Below are positions 24,007 through 33,194 of a stretch of DNA of 49,681 nucleotides, piece by piece. The DNA comes from Bacteroidales bacterium. Lineage in GTDB: Bacteria > Bacteroidota > Bacteroidia > Bacteroidales > Bacteroidaceae. The stretch lies in contig SFFY01000024.1 of NCBI GenBank assembly GCA_004556745.1, positions 1-49,681 of the forward strand. The letters are read 5' to 3'. The notes beneath the pieces are model-generated. The model saw only the letters and a list, made by a program, of their open reading frames with translations. It was not told where the DNA came from and did no database searches. Every line of letters starts with the position of its first letter. Position 1 is the stretch's first letter. Both the position numbers and the translations under genes were made by a program.

Positions 24007-26037
24007 GTGCCCATAACCGACCCTACCTGGAATTTCTTCGTGGTGCTTGGCATCATTCTCTTCGCGCCCATGCTGCTCGAACGCCTGCGCGTGCCCTCCA
24101 TCGTGGGGCTGATTTTCGCCGGCGTGGTGATTGGGCCGCACGGGTTCGGCGTGCTCGAGCGCGACGACAGTTTTGAACTGTTCGGCAAGGTGGGGCTATA
24201 TTATATAATGTTCCTCGCCAGCCTCGAGATGAACCTGCAGGACGTGCAGAAAATCAAGGGGCGGGCGTTGGCGCTGGGGCTTTTGAGTTTCGCCATTCCC
24301 ATGGCCATCGGCTTTGGCGTGAACCGCGCCGTGCTGCCCGGCTATGCCGTGGCGGCGGCGGTGCTTATGGCGGCGATGTACGCCTCGCACACGCTGATTT
24401 CCTATCCCATAGTGCTGCGCTACGGCATTTCGCGCCTGCCGAGCGTGAGCATCGCGGTGGGCGGCACCATTGTGGCCGACACGCTGACGCTCCTGGTGCT
24501 CGCCGTGGTGGGCGGCATGTTCAAGGAGCAGGTGACGGGACTTTATTGGTTGTGGCTCGTGGTGAAGGTGATGCTCATCGGCGCGGGCATACTGATTGCG
24601 TTTCCCGCCATAGGGCGGTGGTTCTTCCGCCGCTACGACGACGGCGTGGTGCAATACATATTCGTACTGGTGCTCGTGTTCCTCGGCGCGGGACTTATGG
24701 AAATGGTGGGCATTGAGGGTATTCTCGGCGCGTTCCTCGCCGGTCTTGCGCTCAACCGCCTCATTCCGCCCACCTCGCCCCTCATGTCGCACGTAGAGTT
24801 TGTGGGTAATGCCCTGTTTATTCCCTACTTCCTCATTGGCGTGGGCATGCTCATCGACCTGCGCGCGCTGGGGCACAGCGGCGCGATACTGGTGGCGGCG
24901 GTGATGACCCTCACGAGCATCGCCACCAAATGGCTGGCCGCCTTTTCCACGCAGAAGATATTCAAGATGCAGCCCGACGACCGCCGCCTGATGTTCGGCC
25001 TGACGGGTGCACGCGCCGCCGCCACGCTGGCCGTGGTGCTCGTGGGCTACAAAATCATACTGCCCGACGGCACGCGCCTGCTCGACGACGACGTGCTCAA
25101 CGGGGCGATGGTACTGATACTCGTGACGTGTGTGGTCAGTTCGCTCGTCACCGACCGCGCCGCCCGCAAGATGGCCACCCGAGGCACGCCTGCCGATGCA
25201 CAGGCCGACGCGCCGAAAGGCGGGCGCATCGTGCTCGCCATTTCCAACCCCGAAACCGTGCGCCCGCTGGTACACATCGCTTTGATGCTGCAGCCCGAGC
25301 GCGAGGAGGGCAGCATCACCGCGCTCAACGTGGTGCTCGAAAACAATCCCGCCGCTGCTGCCGAGGGCGGCAAGGGCCTGCAGAAGGCGGTGAAGATAGC
25401 CGCCGCTGCCAATGTGAAGATACAGACGCACAGCCGCTGGTCGGTGAACGTGGTGAGCGGCATCTCCCACACCGTGAAGGAGCAAAACGCCACCGACCTG
25501 CTCATCGGCCTACACCAGAAGTCGAAACTCACCGAAAGTTTCTACGGCAAACTTACCACCGACCTGCTCGCCGTGGTGGACCGGCAAATCCTCATTTACA
25601 GGGGCGTTATCCCTGCCAACACGGTGCGCCACATGCACATCGCCGTGCCGCGCCGCGCGGAGTTTGAAACGGGGTTTGCACAGTGGACGGAACGCCTGGC
25701 GCAGATTGCCGCCCAGACGGGCTGCGCCGTCACCGTGTACGGGGCGCGGCAGACGCTTGCCGCCGTGGAGAAGCAGTGGAAAGGCAAGGGGCAGAGCCTC
25801 GCGGCGGCGTTTCAGGAATACAACTCCTGGCGCGACTTGCTGCCCCTCGCCCACAACACGCGGCAGGACCACCTCATGGTGTTTGTCTGCGCCCACAAGG
25901 GCGGCATCTCCTACCACCATTATTTCGAGCATCTGCCCGACCAAATAGAGCGCAACTTCTCCACCCGCAACCTGCTCATCGTCTATCCTTCCCGAGCCGG
26001 CAGGGGTGGCAACGCCTCGGCGTTCCTCGGTAACTGA
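24007..26037 (+). CDS. CPA2-type cation:proton antiporter with C-terminal USP-like region
   Basis: 676 residues, starting at GTG (no in-frame ATG lies nearby). Residues about 8-390 form 12-13 membrane segments of the Na+/H+ exchanger family (PF00999 type): LRVPSIVGLIFAGVVIGPHG, MFLASLEMNLQDVQK, GIEGILGAFLAGLALNRLIP and GLTGARAAATLAVVLVG. Residues about 405-676 are soluble and resemble two universal-stress-protein-like domains (GRIVLAISNPETVRPLVHIA and ATDLLIGLHQKSKLTES). It probably exchanges Na+ or K+ for H+ at the inner membrane, with the C-terminal part as a regulatory sensor. The ion cannot be read from sequence. Long open frames on the opposite strand are codon-bias shadows. Confidence 0.88.
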   Translation: MPITDPTWNFFVVLGIILFAPMLLERLRVPSIVGLIFAGVVIGPHGFGVLERDDSFELFGKVGLYYIMFLASLEMNLQDVQKIKGRALALGLLSFAIPMAIGFGVNRAVLPGYAVAAAVLMAAMYASHTLISYPIVLRYGISRLPSVSIAVGGTIVADTLTLLVLAVVGGMFKEQVTGLYWLWLVVKVMLIGAGILIAFPAIGRWFFRRYDDGVVQYIFVLVLVFLGAGLMEMVGIEGILGAFLAGLALNRLIPPTSPLMSHVEFVGNALFIPYFLIGVGMLIDLRALGHSGAILVAAVMTLTSIATKWLAAFSTQKIFKMQPDDRRLMFGLTGARAAATLAVVLVGYKIILPDGTRLLDDDVLNGAMVLILVTCVVSSLVTDRAARKMATRGTPADAQADAPKGGRIVLAISNPETVRPLVHIALMLQPEREEGSITALNVVLENNPAAAAEGGKGLQKAVKIAAAANVKIQTHSRWSVNVVSGISHTVKEQNATDLLIGLHQKSKLTESFYGKLTTDLLAVVDRQILIYRGVIPANTVRHMHIAVPRRAEFETGFAQWTERLAQIAAQTGCAVTVYGARQTLAAVEKQWKGKGQSLAAAFQEYNSWRDLLPLAHNTRQDHLMVFVCAHKGGISYHHYFEHLPDQIERNFSTRNLLIVYPSRAGRGGNASAFLGN

Positions 26038-26049
26038 TGCCTACGTTTA

Positions 26050-26163
26050 TTAGTAGACGAGTTTACAAGTAAACGAGTAGACGAGACAAGTTTCTTATGG
26101 AAAATATAAATTAGCAAAACATCTCTGTCTTGTTTACTTGTATACTCGTTTACTTGTTTACTA
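26050..26163. repeat. TACTCG-armed MITE-like element, second copy
   Basis: Left arm TAGTAGACGAGTTTACAAGT and right arm TTGTTTACTTGTATACTCG are inverted relative to each other around a core with AAATATAAATTAGCAAAACA and TCTCTGTCTTG. Core and layout match 19640-19732. It lies just after the antiporter stop codon. Confidence 0.87.
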
Positions 26164-26232
26164 AAAACGTTTGAATTAGAGCAAAACGGCACTTGTCTGC
26201 CGTGAAAGGCGCATTTAATGTATGCAAAAATC

Positions 26233-26263
26233 TTTGGCATTTGCAATTTTGTCCGTAATTTTG
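26233..26263 (+). promoter_or_regulatory. Bacteroides-type promoter of the envelope cluster
   Basis: TTTG at 26233-26236, a 19-bp spacer, and TAATTTTG at 26256-26263: a full match to the TTTG/TAnnTTTG consensus. The predicted start (near 26270) is about 50 nt upstream of the DUF6242 gene. Confidence 0.72.
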
Positions 26264-26320
26264 CGGCTTAATAGACGATTTGTCATATAGGCAAGTTCAG
26301 CCATATATATAGTTCGCTTT

Positions 26321-27700
26321 ATGAAGCATTTTCTCACAGCAACGGCCGCCGTGCTTTTCGCGATACTTACAAGCGCATTGTTTTCTTGCAATTCGGACGA
26401 TGAGATTACGGACACCGTCACCGTTTCCAACGACTGCATCATAACGGGCGTGACGCTCGGCAACATTCCGCGGGAGATGCACACCACCGGCTATTTCGGA
26501 CAGGACAGCACCTACTCGGTGGGTATCAACGGCTCGTATTATCTGATGCATATCGATCAACTGAACAACCGTATCTTCAACACCGACTCGCTGCCCGTTG
26601 GGACGAACGCAGCAAAGATTGTGTTTTCTGCTTTCAATATGCGCGGCACGGCCACTATCCGCGACCTCGGCACGGGCAGCAACGTGGCATTTAGCCCTTC
26701 CGACACTACCGACTTTACTACCCCTCGCCTTATCACCGTAACCTCCACCGACCTTTCTGCTACCAGGCAATACGTGGTGGAAGTCAATGTGCATAAGGAA
26801 GAGGCAGATAGTTTTGTGTGGAAACAAGCGGCGGCCACTCAATTGGCTGCCCTCTCCAAGATGCGCCTTTTTGCCGCAGGCGGCACGCTCACGCTCTTTG
26901 CGCACAATGCTGCCGGCAAAACGCTTTGCCTGAAAGCCTCTGCGGCACAGCTCGAGGCGTGGGAAGAGCATGAGGCAAATGCCGACATCGCCGACCCGCG
27001 CGGCATTCAGCGGTTTAAGGAAGCCTATTACGCCATTGGCAACGGCAGTTTGCTCACCTCTGCCGACGGCATCACATGGACGACGGTTGCCGCCGCGCCA
27101 ATCAATGTGCTTGTTGCAGCCGGCAGGACTGAACTGGCTGGCATGGGCGCAGATGGTTTTTATAGTTCCGCCGACGGCACAGCATGGACAAAGGTTGCTG
27201 ACGATGCGCCCAATAATTTGCCGAAAGAGAGCATCGCTTCGGTGCGCGTGCCTTCCTTGGTGGACGAAACTTACGAAAGCCTCTTGCTCTTGGGTCAGAA
27301 TGGCGGCGCACCCGTAGTTTGGAAGCACGATATCGACTGCACGGGCGGGGAAACATTCCCTTGGGTGTATTATCCCGTTACAGAAGAAAATATTTACGGT
27401 TGTCCCCAGCTCTCGTTGCCGTCGCTGTTCCGTTATGACGGGGCATCGGTGTTTGTGGGCATGGACGGCGAGGGTGCTTTTGCGCCGCTCTACGTGAGCC
27501 GCGACAACGGGCGCACTTGGAAGACGGGCGTGTTTACGAAGCCCGGCATCACTGGCGCGACCTCTGTTGCTGCCGCCTCTGACGAGCAAAACTACATTTG
27601 GGTGGTTTGCGCCGGGCAGGGCGAAGTGTGGCGCGGGCGCGTCAATCGCCTCGGCTGGAAGAATGAGCCGGGCGCGTTCAACAAAATGCCCGTCCGATAG
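26321..27700 (+). CDS. DUF6242-type lipoprotein
   Basis: 459 residues. The signal peptide ends in lipobox LFSC (Cys23), then NSDDE. Residues about 35-165 form a beta-rich N-terminal domain with FSPSDTTDFTTP and ARQYVVEVNVHKEE-like sequence typical of DUF6242. The rest is a beta-propeller-like series with sialidase/BNR-type turns (SADGITWTTVA, SSADGTAWTKVA, VSRDNGRTWKTG). It is surface or periplasmic; function is not established. First gene of the envelope cluster, behind a clear promoter. Confidence 0.82.
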   Translation: MKHFLTATAAVLFAILTSALFSCNSDDEITDTVTVSNDCIITGVTLGNIPREMHTTGYFGQDSTYSVGINGSYYLMHIDQLNNRIFNTDSLPVGTNAAKIVFSAFNMRGTATIRDLGTGSNVAFSPSDTTDFTTPRLITVTSTDLSATRQYVVEVNVHKEEADSFVWKQAAATQLAALSKMRLFAAGGTLTLFAHNAAGKTLCLKASAAQLEAWEEHEANADIADPRGIQRFKEAYYAIGNGSLLTSADGITWTTVAAAPINVLVAAGRTELAGMGADGFYSSADGTAWTKVADDAPNNLPKESIASVRVPSLVDETYESLLLLGQNGGAPVVWKHDIDCTGGETFPWVYYPVTEENIYGCPQLSLPSLFRYDGASVFVGMDGEGAFAPLYVSRDNGRTWKTGVFTKPGITGATSVAAASDEQNYIWVVCAGQGEVWRGRVNRLGWKNEPGAFNKMPVR

Positions 27701-27705
27701 GATAG

Positions 27706-27746
27706 GTAAACTCGTTTACTCGTTTACTCGTTTACTTGTCTACTAA
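27706..27746. repeat. TACTCG-type repeat, short copy
   Basis: GTAAACTCGTTTACTCG then TTTACTTGTCTACT, the arm sequence of the larger elements without a core. It separates the DUF6242 gene from the DUF6089 gene. Confidence 0.8.
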
Positions 27747-27775
27747 AAAATATAGTTATTGTCATCCCCATCCTC

Positions 27776-28465
27776 ATGCGCCAGACCCTATACCTGCTTC
27801 TTGCTTTCCTGATGCTTTGCGCCCCGGGCGCGGAGGCACAGGACGAGGTGGTGTATCGTCTGGAACTGGGCGGCGGCATCGGCGGCGGCTTTTCGCTCAA
27901 CGATGTCAATAGCAAGTGGTACGGCAAGACGGGACTGGCTGCCGACCTCATCGCCCGCTTCCCCCTGAACCCGCGCATGGCCATCAAGACGCAACTGGCG
28001 TATCAGCAGGTCAAGGGCAGCACAGACAACGCCAGCCGGTTTTACCCCGCCGACCCCTCGCTTGCGGGCGCAGAGCGGCTGTCGTATTCAGTGAGCGGCG
28101 GGCTTTTCGACCTCTCCGGCATGTACGAGCTGCATTTCCTGCCCTACGGTTATGAGCGCGGCTATCAGGGCTACCGCCGCATCGTGCCTTACATACAGAT
28201 GGGCGTGGGACTCTGCTACGCCACCGAAGGCAAACTCTCGTTGCAGCTGCCCTTCGGTGTAGGGATAAAATATAAAATCGGCCCGCGCCTCAATCTCGGA
28301 CTGGACTGGACGATGCACCTCACGCTCACCGACAAAATCGACGGGCTCGACGCGCCGCTCGGCATCAGCAGTACGGGCTTCCGCAACAAAGACCATTATT
28401 CGCAAACGCTCATAACGCTCACCTACGACCTCAATCCCAAGTGCCCCACGTGCAACAAGGATTGA
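27776..28465 (+). CDS. DUF6089-type outer membrane beta-barrel protein
   Basis: 229 residues with a signal peptide ending in AEAQ (about residue 22). An eight-strand-like small barrel follows: RLELGGGIGGGFSLNDVN, SGGLFDLSGMYELHFLPYG and SLQLPFGVGIKYKIGPRLNL. A protein of this kind directly precedes uppS and bamA in many Bacteroidales, which supports the call. The C-terminus CPTCNKD has a CxxC pair. Probably in the outer membrane; specific role unknown. Confidence 0.82.
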   Translation: MRQTLYLLLAFLMLCAPGAEAQDEVVYRLELGGGIGGGFSLNDVNSKWYGKTGLAADLIARFPLNPRMAIKTQLAYQQVKGSTDNASRFYPADPSLAGAERLSYSVSGGLFDLSGMYELHFLPYGYERGYQGYRRIVPYIQMGVGLCYATEGKLSLQLPFGVGIKYKIGPRLNLGLDWTMHLTLTDKIDGLDAPLGISSTGFRNKDHYSQTLITLTYDLNPKCPTCNKD

Positions 28466-28497
28466 GGCAGCCTATACATATAATATATATATTGTAT

Positions 28498-29241
28498 ATG
28501 ACCTACAAGGAACAATTAGACATGACGCGCATTCCGGCGCATATCGCCATCATCATGGACGGCAACGGACGCTGGGCGAAAGCCCGCGGGCTCGACCGCA
28601 GCATGGGGCATCAGGAAGGCGTGGCCATTGTCAGAGAAATAACCACCGCCGCCTCCAACCTCGGCGTGAAATACCTTACGCTCTACACCTTTTCCACCGA
28701 AAACTGGAACCGCCCGGCGGAGGAGGTGGCCGCGCTCATGGGGCTTATCCTCACCTCGCTCGAAGAGGAGTTGTTTATGAAAAACAACGTGCGCATGCGC
28801 CTTATCGGCGACCTCACGCGCGTGCCGGAGGTGGTGCGCCGCTCTATCCTCGCCTTGCAGGAGCGCACGGCCGTCAATACGGGCATGACGATGGTCATCG
28901 CCCTCAGTTATTCCTCGCGCTGGGAACTTTCGCACGCCGTGCGCTGCATTGCCCGCGAAGTGGCAGACGGCCGCATCAAGCCCGGCGATATCGACGAGGA
29001 ATATATTTCCCAAAATCTCGCCACATCGTTTATGCCCGACCCCGACCTGCTTATCCGCACGGGCGGCGAACTGCGCCTGAGCAACTATCTGCTTTGGCAG
29101 TGTGCCTATTCCGAGCTCTATTTTTGCGACACATATTGGCCCGACTTCCACGAGGATTGCTTCTACAAAGCCATTCTCGACTATCAAAACCGCGAACGCC
29201 GCTTCGGTAAGACCAGCGAGCAGGTCGAAGGCCAGGCATAA
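28498..29241 (+). CDS. uppS: Undecaprenyl diphosphate synthase
   Basis: 247 residues from ATG 28498; an upstream in-frame ATG (28441) lies inside the preceding gene and is rejected. Motifs: AIIMDGNGRWAKARG with catalytic Asp21, TLYTFSTENWNRP, and the signature RTGGELRLSNYLLWQ then AYSELYF. It condenses eight isopentenyl units onto farnesyl diphosphate in cis to make C55-PP (EC 2.5.1.31), the carrier for peptidoglycan and for the EPS operon in this window. 27 bp upstream of bamA. Confidence 0.96.
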   Translation: MTYKEQLDMTRIPAHIAIIMDGNGRWAKARGLDRSMGHQEGVAIVREITTAASNLGVKYLTLYTFSTENWNRPAEEVAALMGLILTSLEEELFMKNNVRMRLIGDLTRVPEVVRRSILALQERTAVNTGMTMVIALSYSSRWELSHAVRCIAREVADGRIKPGDIDEEYISQNLATSFMPDPDLLIRTGGELRLSNYLLWQCAYSELYFCDTYWPDFHEDCFYKAILDYQNRERRFGKTSEQVEGQA

Positions 29242-29268
29242 TTCCCATTTCCCACCGCAACACACACA

Positions 29269-31917
29269 ATGAGAAAGTTCTTTCTTTTCTTCCTCCTGCT
29301 GCTTTCAGGACTGTGCATCGCGCCGAGTGCCTTTGCGCAAGAGTCCGTGCAGGTGAAGCCCGACATAAATTACACGGCCAACCGCCCGCGCTATATCCTT
29401 GCCGGCTTGACGATCGACGGCATCAAAGGATTCGACGACAACCTCCTGCTCAGCGTCTCGGGACTCACCGTGGGCGAGACCTACGAAGTGCCGGGGCCCG
29501 AAATCAGCGAAGCCATCATGCGCTACTGGCAGCAAAAACTCTTCTCCCACGTCAGCATCGAGGCCGACAGCATCGTGGGCGGCAAAATCTACCTCCACAT
29601 CAAGCTCACCGCCCAGCCCCGCATCTCCTCCATCAACTACAACGGCGTGAAAAAGAGCGAGCGCGAGGAACTCGAAAAGAAAATCGACCTCCATGCCGGC
29701 AGCCAGTTCTCCACCGACCTCTCCGACCGCGCCAAGCACGTCATCAAGCGTTACTTCGAGGGCAAGGGCTATAAAAACGCCACCGTGGAAATCGTGCAGA
29801 AAGAGGACGTCACGGCCGACAACCGCGTCATCGTCGACGTGAATATCAATAAGAACGAGAAGATCAAGATCCACAAGATTTATATCACGGGACTCGACAG
29901 CGCCAACCACACCAGCATGAAGAAAGCGCTCGTGAAACTCAAAAAGTCGATGAAGAAGACTAAGGAGAAGAGTTTCCGCAATATGTTCCGTTCCAAGAAG
30001 TTCGTGCCCGAGAAATATGAGGAGGACAAGGCCTCGCTCGTGCGCCGCCTCAATTCGTGGGGCTTGCGCGACGCCCTGCTGCTCAACGACAGCGTGGCAA
30101 CGGTAGACGAGAAGCACGTAGACATCTACCTCGACCTCCGCGAAGGCCGGAAATATTATCTGAGAAATATCAGCTGGGTGGGCAACACGGTCTATAAGAC
30201 CGACTTCCTCGCCCACGTGCTGCAAATGAAGAAGGGCGACGTGTACAATCAGGAACTCCTCGACAAGCGCCTGCGCGAGGACGAAGACGCCATCGGCAAC
30301 CTTTATTACAACAACGGCTACGTGTTCTACAACCTCGACCCCGTGGAGATCAACATCGACGGCGACTCCATCGACCTCGAGATGCGCATCACCGAAAACC
30401 GCCAGGCCACGCTCAACCGCGTGCGCATCGCCGGCAACGACCGCGTCTATGAGAACGTCATACGCCGCGAACTGCGCACCAAGCCCGGCGACCTCTTCTC
30501 CATGGAGGCCATCAAGCGTTCCGTCATGGACCTCGCCAACATGAACCAGTTCGACCCCGAAGCCTTGCAGGCGCAACTGATGAGCAACATCAAGCCCGAC
30601 CCCGTGAGCGGCACGGTCGACATCACCTATCCCCTCGTGTCGAAGGGCGGCGACCAAATCGAACTTTCGGCCGGCTGGGGACAGACGGGTATCGTGGGGC
30701 GCGTGGGCTTGAAGTTCACCAACTTCTCCGTGCAAAATCTTTTCCGCAAGGGCTACAAGCGTGCCGGCTTCATTCCGCAGGGCGACGGGCAGACCTTGCA
30801 ACTCAACGTGCAGACCAACGGTACGTACTATCAGAACTACTCGCTCTCCTTCCTCGAGCCCTGGCTCGGCGGCAAGCGCCCCAACCAGCTCTCCTTCTCC
30901 ATCTTCTACTCCAAGCAGAGCGATATCAACTCGAATTATTATAACTCCAACTATTACAACAATTACTACAACTATCTCTACGGCTACGGCTCGAGTTATA
31001 ATTCCTACAATTACGACAACTACTACGACCCCGACAAGTACGTCAAGATGCTTGGCGTGTCGCTCGGTTTCGGTAAGCGTCTGCGCTGGCCCGACGACTA
31101 TTTCACCTTCATGGCCGAACTCTCCTACACGCGCTATATGCTGAAAGCCTGGCAGTACTTCCTCATCACCGATGGTAACTGCAACAACATCAACCTCTCG
31201 CTGACGCTCTCCCGCTCGTCTACCAACCACCCCTTCTTCCCCACAAAGGGCTCCGAGTTCCTGCTCTCCGTCACCGCCACTCCGCCTTACTCGCTCTGGG
31301 ACGGCAAGGACTATAAGAACCTCGCCACCAACTATCAGAGTGCCAACTATCAGGCAGAGGCAAAGGAGAAGTACCGCTGGATTGAATACAACAAGTGGAA
31401 GTTCAAGTTCCGCTCCTTCACGGGTCTGATGAGTATCACAAAGACCCCCGTCCTGATGACGCGTGTAGAGTTCGGTATCCTCGGCTCATACAGCCGCTAT
31501 AAGAAGTCGCCCTTCGAGGCCTTCTATGTGGGCGGCGACGGCACGTCGGGCTACTCCTCCGGCTACGCCACTGAGACCATCGGTTTGCGCGGTTACGACA
31601 ACGGTGCGCTCGCCGGCAGCTACAGCAGCAACGCCTACGCTTACAGCCGCATGACCCTCGAGCTGCGCTATCCCGTGATGATGCAAACGTCCACCAGCAT
31701 CTATGCCCTCGCCTTCCTCGAAGGCGGCAATGCCTGGACAAATATTAAGGACTTCAACCCCTTCGACATGAAACGCTCTGCCGGCGTGGGCGTGCGCATC
31801 CTCCTGCCTATGGTAGGCCTTATGGGCGTGGACTGGGCTTACGGCTTCCAGAAGAACGTGAACGGACAGAAAGCCGGCGGCAGCCAGTTCCACTTCATCA
31901 TCGGACAGGAATTTTAA
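29269..31917 (+). CDS. bamA: BamA outer membrane protein assembly factor
   Basis: 882 residues. The signal peptide ends in SAFAQ. Five POTRA domains (about 40-460), e.g. RISSINYNGVKKSEREELEK and TLNRVRIAGNDRVYENVIRR, lead into the 16-strand Omp85 barrel (about 470-882) that ends in aromatic F (FHFIIGQEF). It inserts beta-barrel proteins in the outer membrane. Odd feature: residues 554-591 form a segment with about 15 Tyr and many Asn in 38 residues, probably an extracellular loop. Cotranscribed with uppS. Confidence 0.95.
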   Translation: MRKFFLFFLLLLSGLCIAPSAFAQESVQVKPDINYTANRPRYILAGLTIDGIKGFDDNLLLSVSGLTVGETYEVPGPEISEAIMRYWQQKLFSHVSIEADSIVGGKIYLHIKLTAQPRISSINYNGVKKSEREELEKKIDLHAGSQFSTDLSDRAKHVIKRYFEGKGYKNATVEIVQKEDVTADNRVIVDVNINKNEKIKIHKIYITGLDSANHTSMKKALVKLKKSMKKTKEKSFRNMFRSKKFVPEKYEEDKASLVRRLNSWGLRDALLLNDSVATVDEKHVDIYLDLREGRKYYLRNISWVGNTVYKTDFLAHVLQMKKGDVYNQELLDKRLREDEDAIGNLYYNNGYVFYNLDPVEINIDGDSIDLEMRITENRQATLNRVRIAGNDRVYENVIRRELRTKPGDLFSMEAIKRSVMDLANMNQFDPEALQAQLMSNIKPDPVSGTVDITYPLVSKGGDQIELSAGWGQTGIVGRVGLKFTNFSVQNLFRKGYKRAGFIPQGDGQTLQLNVQTNGTYYQNYSLSFLEPWLGGKRPNQLSFSIFYSKQSDINSNYYNSNYYNNYYNYLYGYGSSYNSYNYDNYYDPDKYVKMLGVSLGFGKRLRWPDDYFTFMAELSYTRYMLKAWQYFLITDGNCNNINLSLTLSRSSTNHPFFPTKGSEFLLSVTATPPYSLWDGKDYKNLATNYQSANYQAEAKEKYRWIEYNKWKFKFRSFTGLMSITKTPVLMTRVEFGILGSYSRYKKSPFEAFYVGGDGTSGYSSGYATETIGLRGYDNGALAGSYSSNAYAYSRMTLELRYPVMMQTSTSIYALAFLEGGNAWTNIKDFNPFDMKRSAGVGVRILLPMVGLMGVDWAYGFQKNVNGQKAGGSQFHFIIGQEF

Positions 31918-31970
31918 TCGCCTCCCCCCATACGCCCGGGGCGTTTTACTAAAAATATATATTATCTATC

Positions 31971-32483
31971 ATGAAAAAACTCATTTTCCTCCTTACGCTT
32001 TGCGGCTGTGCGCTCAGCGCCTCCGCCCAGAAGTTCGCATTGGTGGATATGGAATATATCCTCCAAAACATTCCCGCCTACGAGCGAGCCAACGAGCAGC
32101 TCAACCAAACCTCCCGCGCTTGGCAGGCTGAGGTTGAAGCACTCAACAATAAGGCGCAGCAGCTCTACAAGAACTATCAGAACGAAGTGGTCTTCCTCTC
32201 CGAAGCGCAGAAGAAAGAGCGCGAGCAGGCCATCGTGGACAAAGAGAAAGAGGCCGCCGAACTCAAAAAGAAATATTTCGGCCCCGAGGGCGAGCTTTAT
32301 AAGAAACGCGCCAGCCTCATAGAACCTATTCAGGACGAGATTTACAACGCCGTAAAGGCCATTGCCAAGCAAAAGAGCTACCAGCTCGTGCTCGACCGCG
32401 CCGCCGACAACGGCATCATTTTCGCCTCTCCAACTATCGACATCAGCAACGAAGTGCTATCCAAGTTAGGCTATTCTAAATAA
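31971..32483 (+). CDS. OmpH/Skp family periplasmic chaperone (copy 1)
   Basis: 170 residues. Signal peptide ends in SASA, then QKFALVDMEYILQNIPAYER, the conserved start of OmpH proteins, and a long charged coiled-coil (about 45-125) that forms the tentacles. C-terminal LVLDRAADNGIIFASPTIDI closes the beta body. It should hold outer membrane proteins on the way to BamA, whose gene is 53 bp upstream. A small GC-rich inverted repeat (ACGCCCGGGGCGT) lies in the gap between the two. Confidence 0.92.
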   Translation: MKKLIFLLTLCGCALSASAQKFALVDMEYILQNIPAYERANEQLNQTSRAWQAEVEALNNKAQQLYKNYQNEVVFLSEAQKKEREQAIVDKEKEAAELKKKYFGPEGELYKKRASLIEPIQDEIYNAVKAIAKQKSYQLVLDRAADNGIIFASPTIDISNEVLSKLGYSK

Positions 32484-32496
32484 AATATATAACTTT

Positions 32497-32602
32497 GCCG
32501 CCGCGCTCGGCAGTAGGGGCGTTCTGCAGAACGCCCGCCCAAGTTCGGCTCTGCGCTCGCTTGCACGAAAATCTCCTCGTTTACTAATTAACTCGTCTAC
32601 TA
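32497..32602. repeat. Composite repeat between the two ompH genes
   Basis: A GTAGGGGCG palindrome (32513-32537) is embedded in a CGTGCAAGCGAGCGCA hairpin element (32497-32575, minus orientation), followed by TACTCG words (32577-32602). The same nested arrangement occurs in the reverse orientation at 39069-39152. The gap between the two ompH genes is 147 bp and this fills most of it. Confidence 0.85.
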
Positions 32603-32630
32603 AATAACCCACATTATTATAATTAAAGCA

Positions 32631-33173
32631 ATGTTTAAGAAAATCATTCTTGCCGTGCTCCTTGCAGCACCCCTTACGCTCTGCGCGCAGAGCGCAGCCA
32701 AATTCGCCCATTTCGACTACGCCGCCGTTGCGCAGGCTATGCCGGAATACAAAACCGCGATGACCGAACTCGAAGCCCTCGGACAGAAGTACCAGAGCGA
32801 ACTCGAAGGCATGCAGAAAGAACTGCAAACCAAATATGAGAAATATCAGAAAGAAGTGACCGAAGAAACGCCCGAGAATATCCGCACGCGCCGCCAGCAG
32901 GAAATTCAGGAAATGGGCGAACGCCTCGAACAGGCACGCCAGGACAACCAGCAGGCTTTCGAGCAGGCACGCGTTAAGAAGACGCAGCCCATCATGCAGA
33001 AGATTGCCGATGCCGTCAACGCCATTGCCAAGGAAGGCAACTACGTTTACGTGTTCGACCAGGCCGCCGCTGCCAATAGCAACCTCTTCATAAACGAAAC
33101 GCTTAGCGAAGACGTTACGAAGAAGGTAATGGCCAAACTCGGCATCTCTGCCACCGCTCCCGCTGCCAAATAA
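32631..33173 (+). CDS. OmpH/Skp family periplasmic chaperone (copy 2)
   Basis: 180 residues. Signal peptide ends in TLCAQ, then SAAKFAHFDYAAVAQAMPEY, a divergent OmpH start. The charged helical part (about 45-125) has the same length as in copy 1, and AKEGNYVYVFDQAAAANSNL matches the C-terminal body. Sequence differs clearly from copy 1, so this is an old duplication. Followed by a strong terminator. Confidence 0.92.
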   Translation: MFKKIILAVLLAAPLTLCAQSAAKFAHFDYAAVAQAMPEYKTAMTELEALGQKYQSELEGMQKELQTKYEKYQKEVTEETPENIRTRRQQEIQEMGERLEQARQDNQQAFEQARVKKTQPIMQKIADAVNAIAKEGNYVYVFDQAAAANSNLFINETLSEDVTKKVMAKLGISATAPAAK

Positions 33174-33194
33174 GTATAAAGTCATACTAATACA

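Noticed and set aside
24196..25485. Open frame of about 430 codons opposite the antiporter gene
   Set aside because: Low-complexity His/Ala/Glu-rich product with no family motifs; a shadow of the GC-rich codon bias of the real gene on the other strand.
29305..31230. Open frame of about 640 codons opposite bamA
   Set aside because: The product is Val/His/Glu-rich and unlike any known family; bamA on the plus strand is unmistakable.
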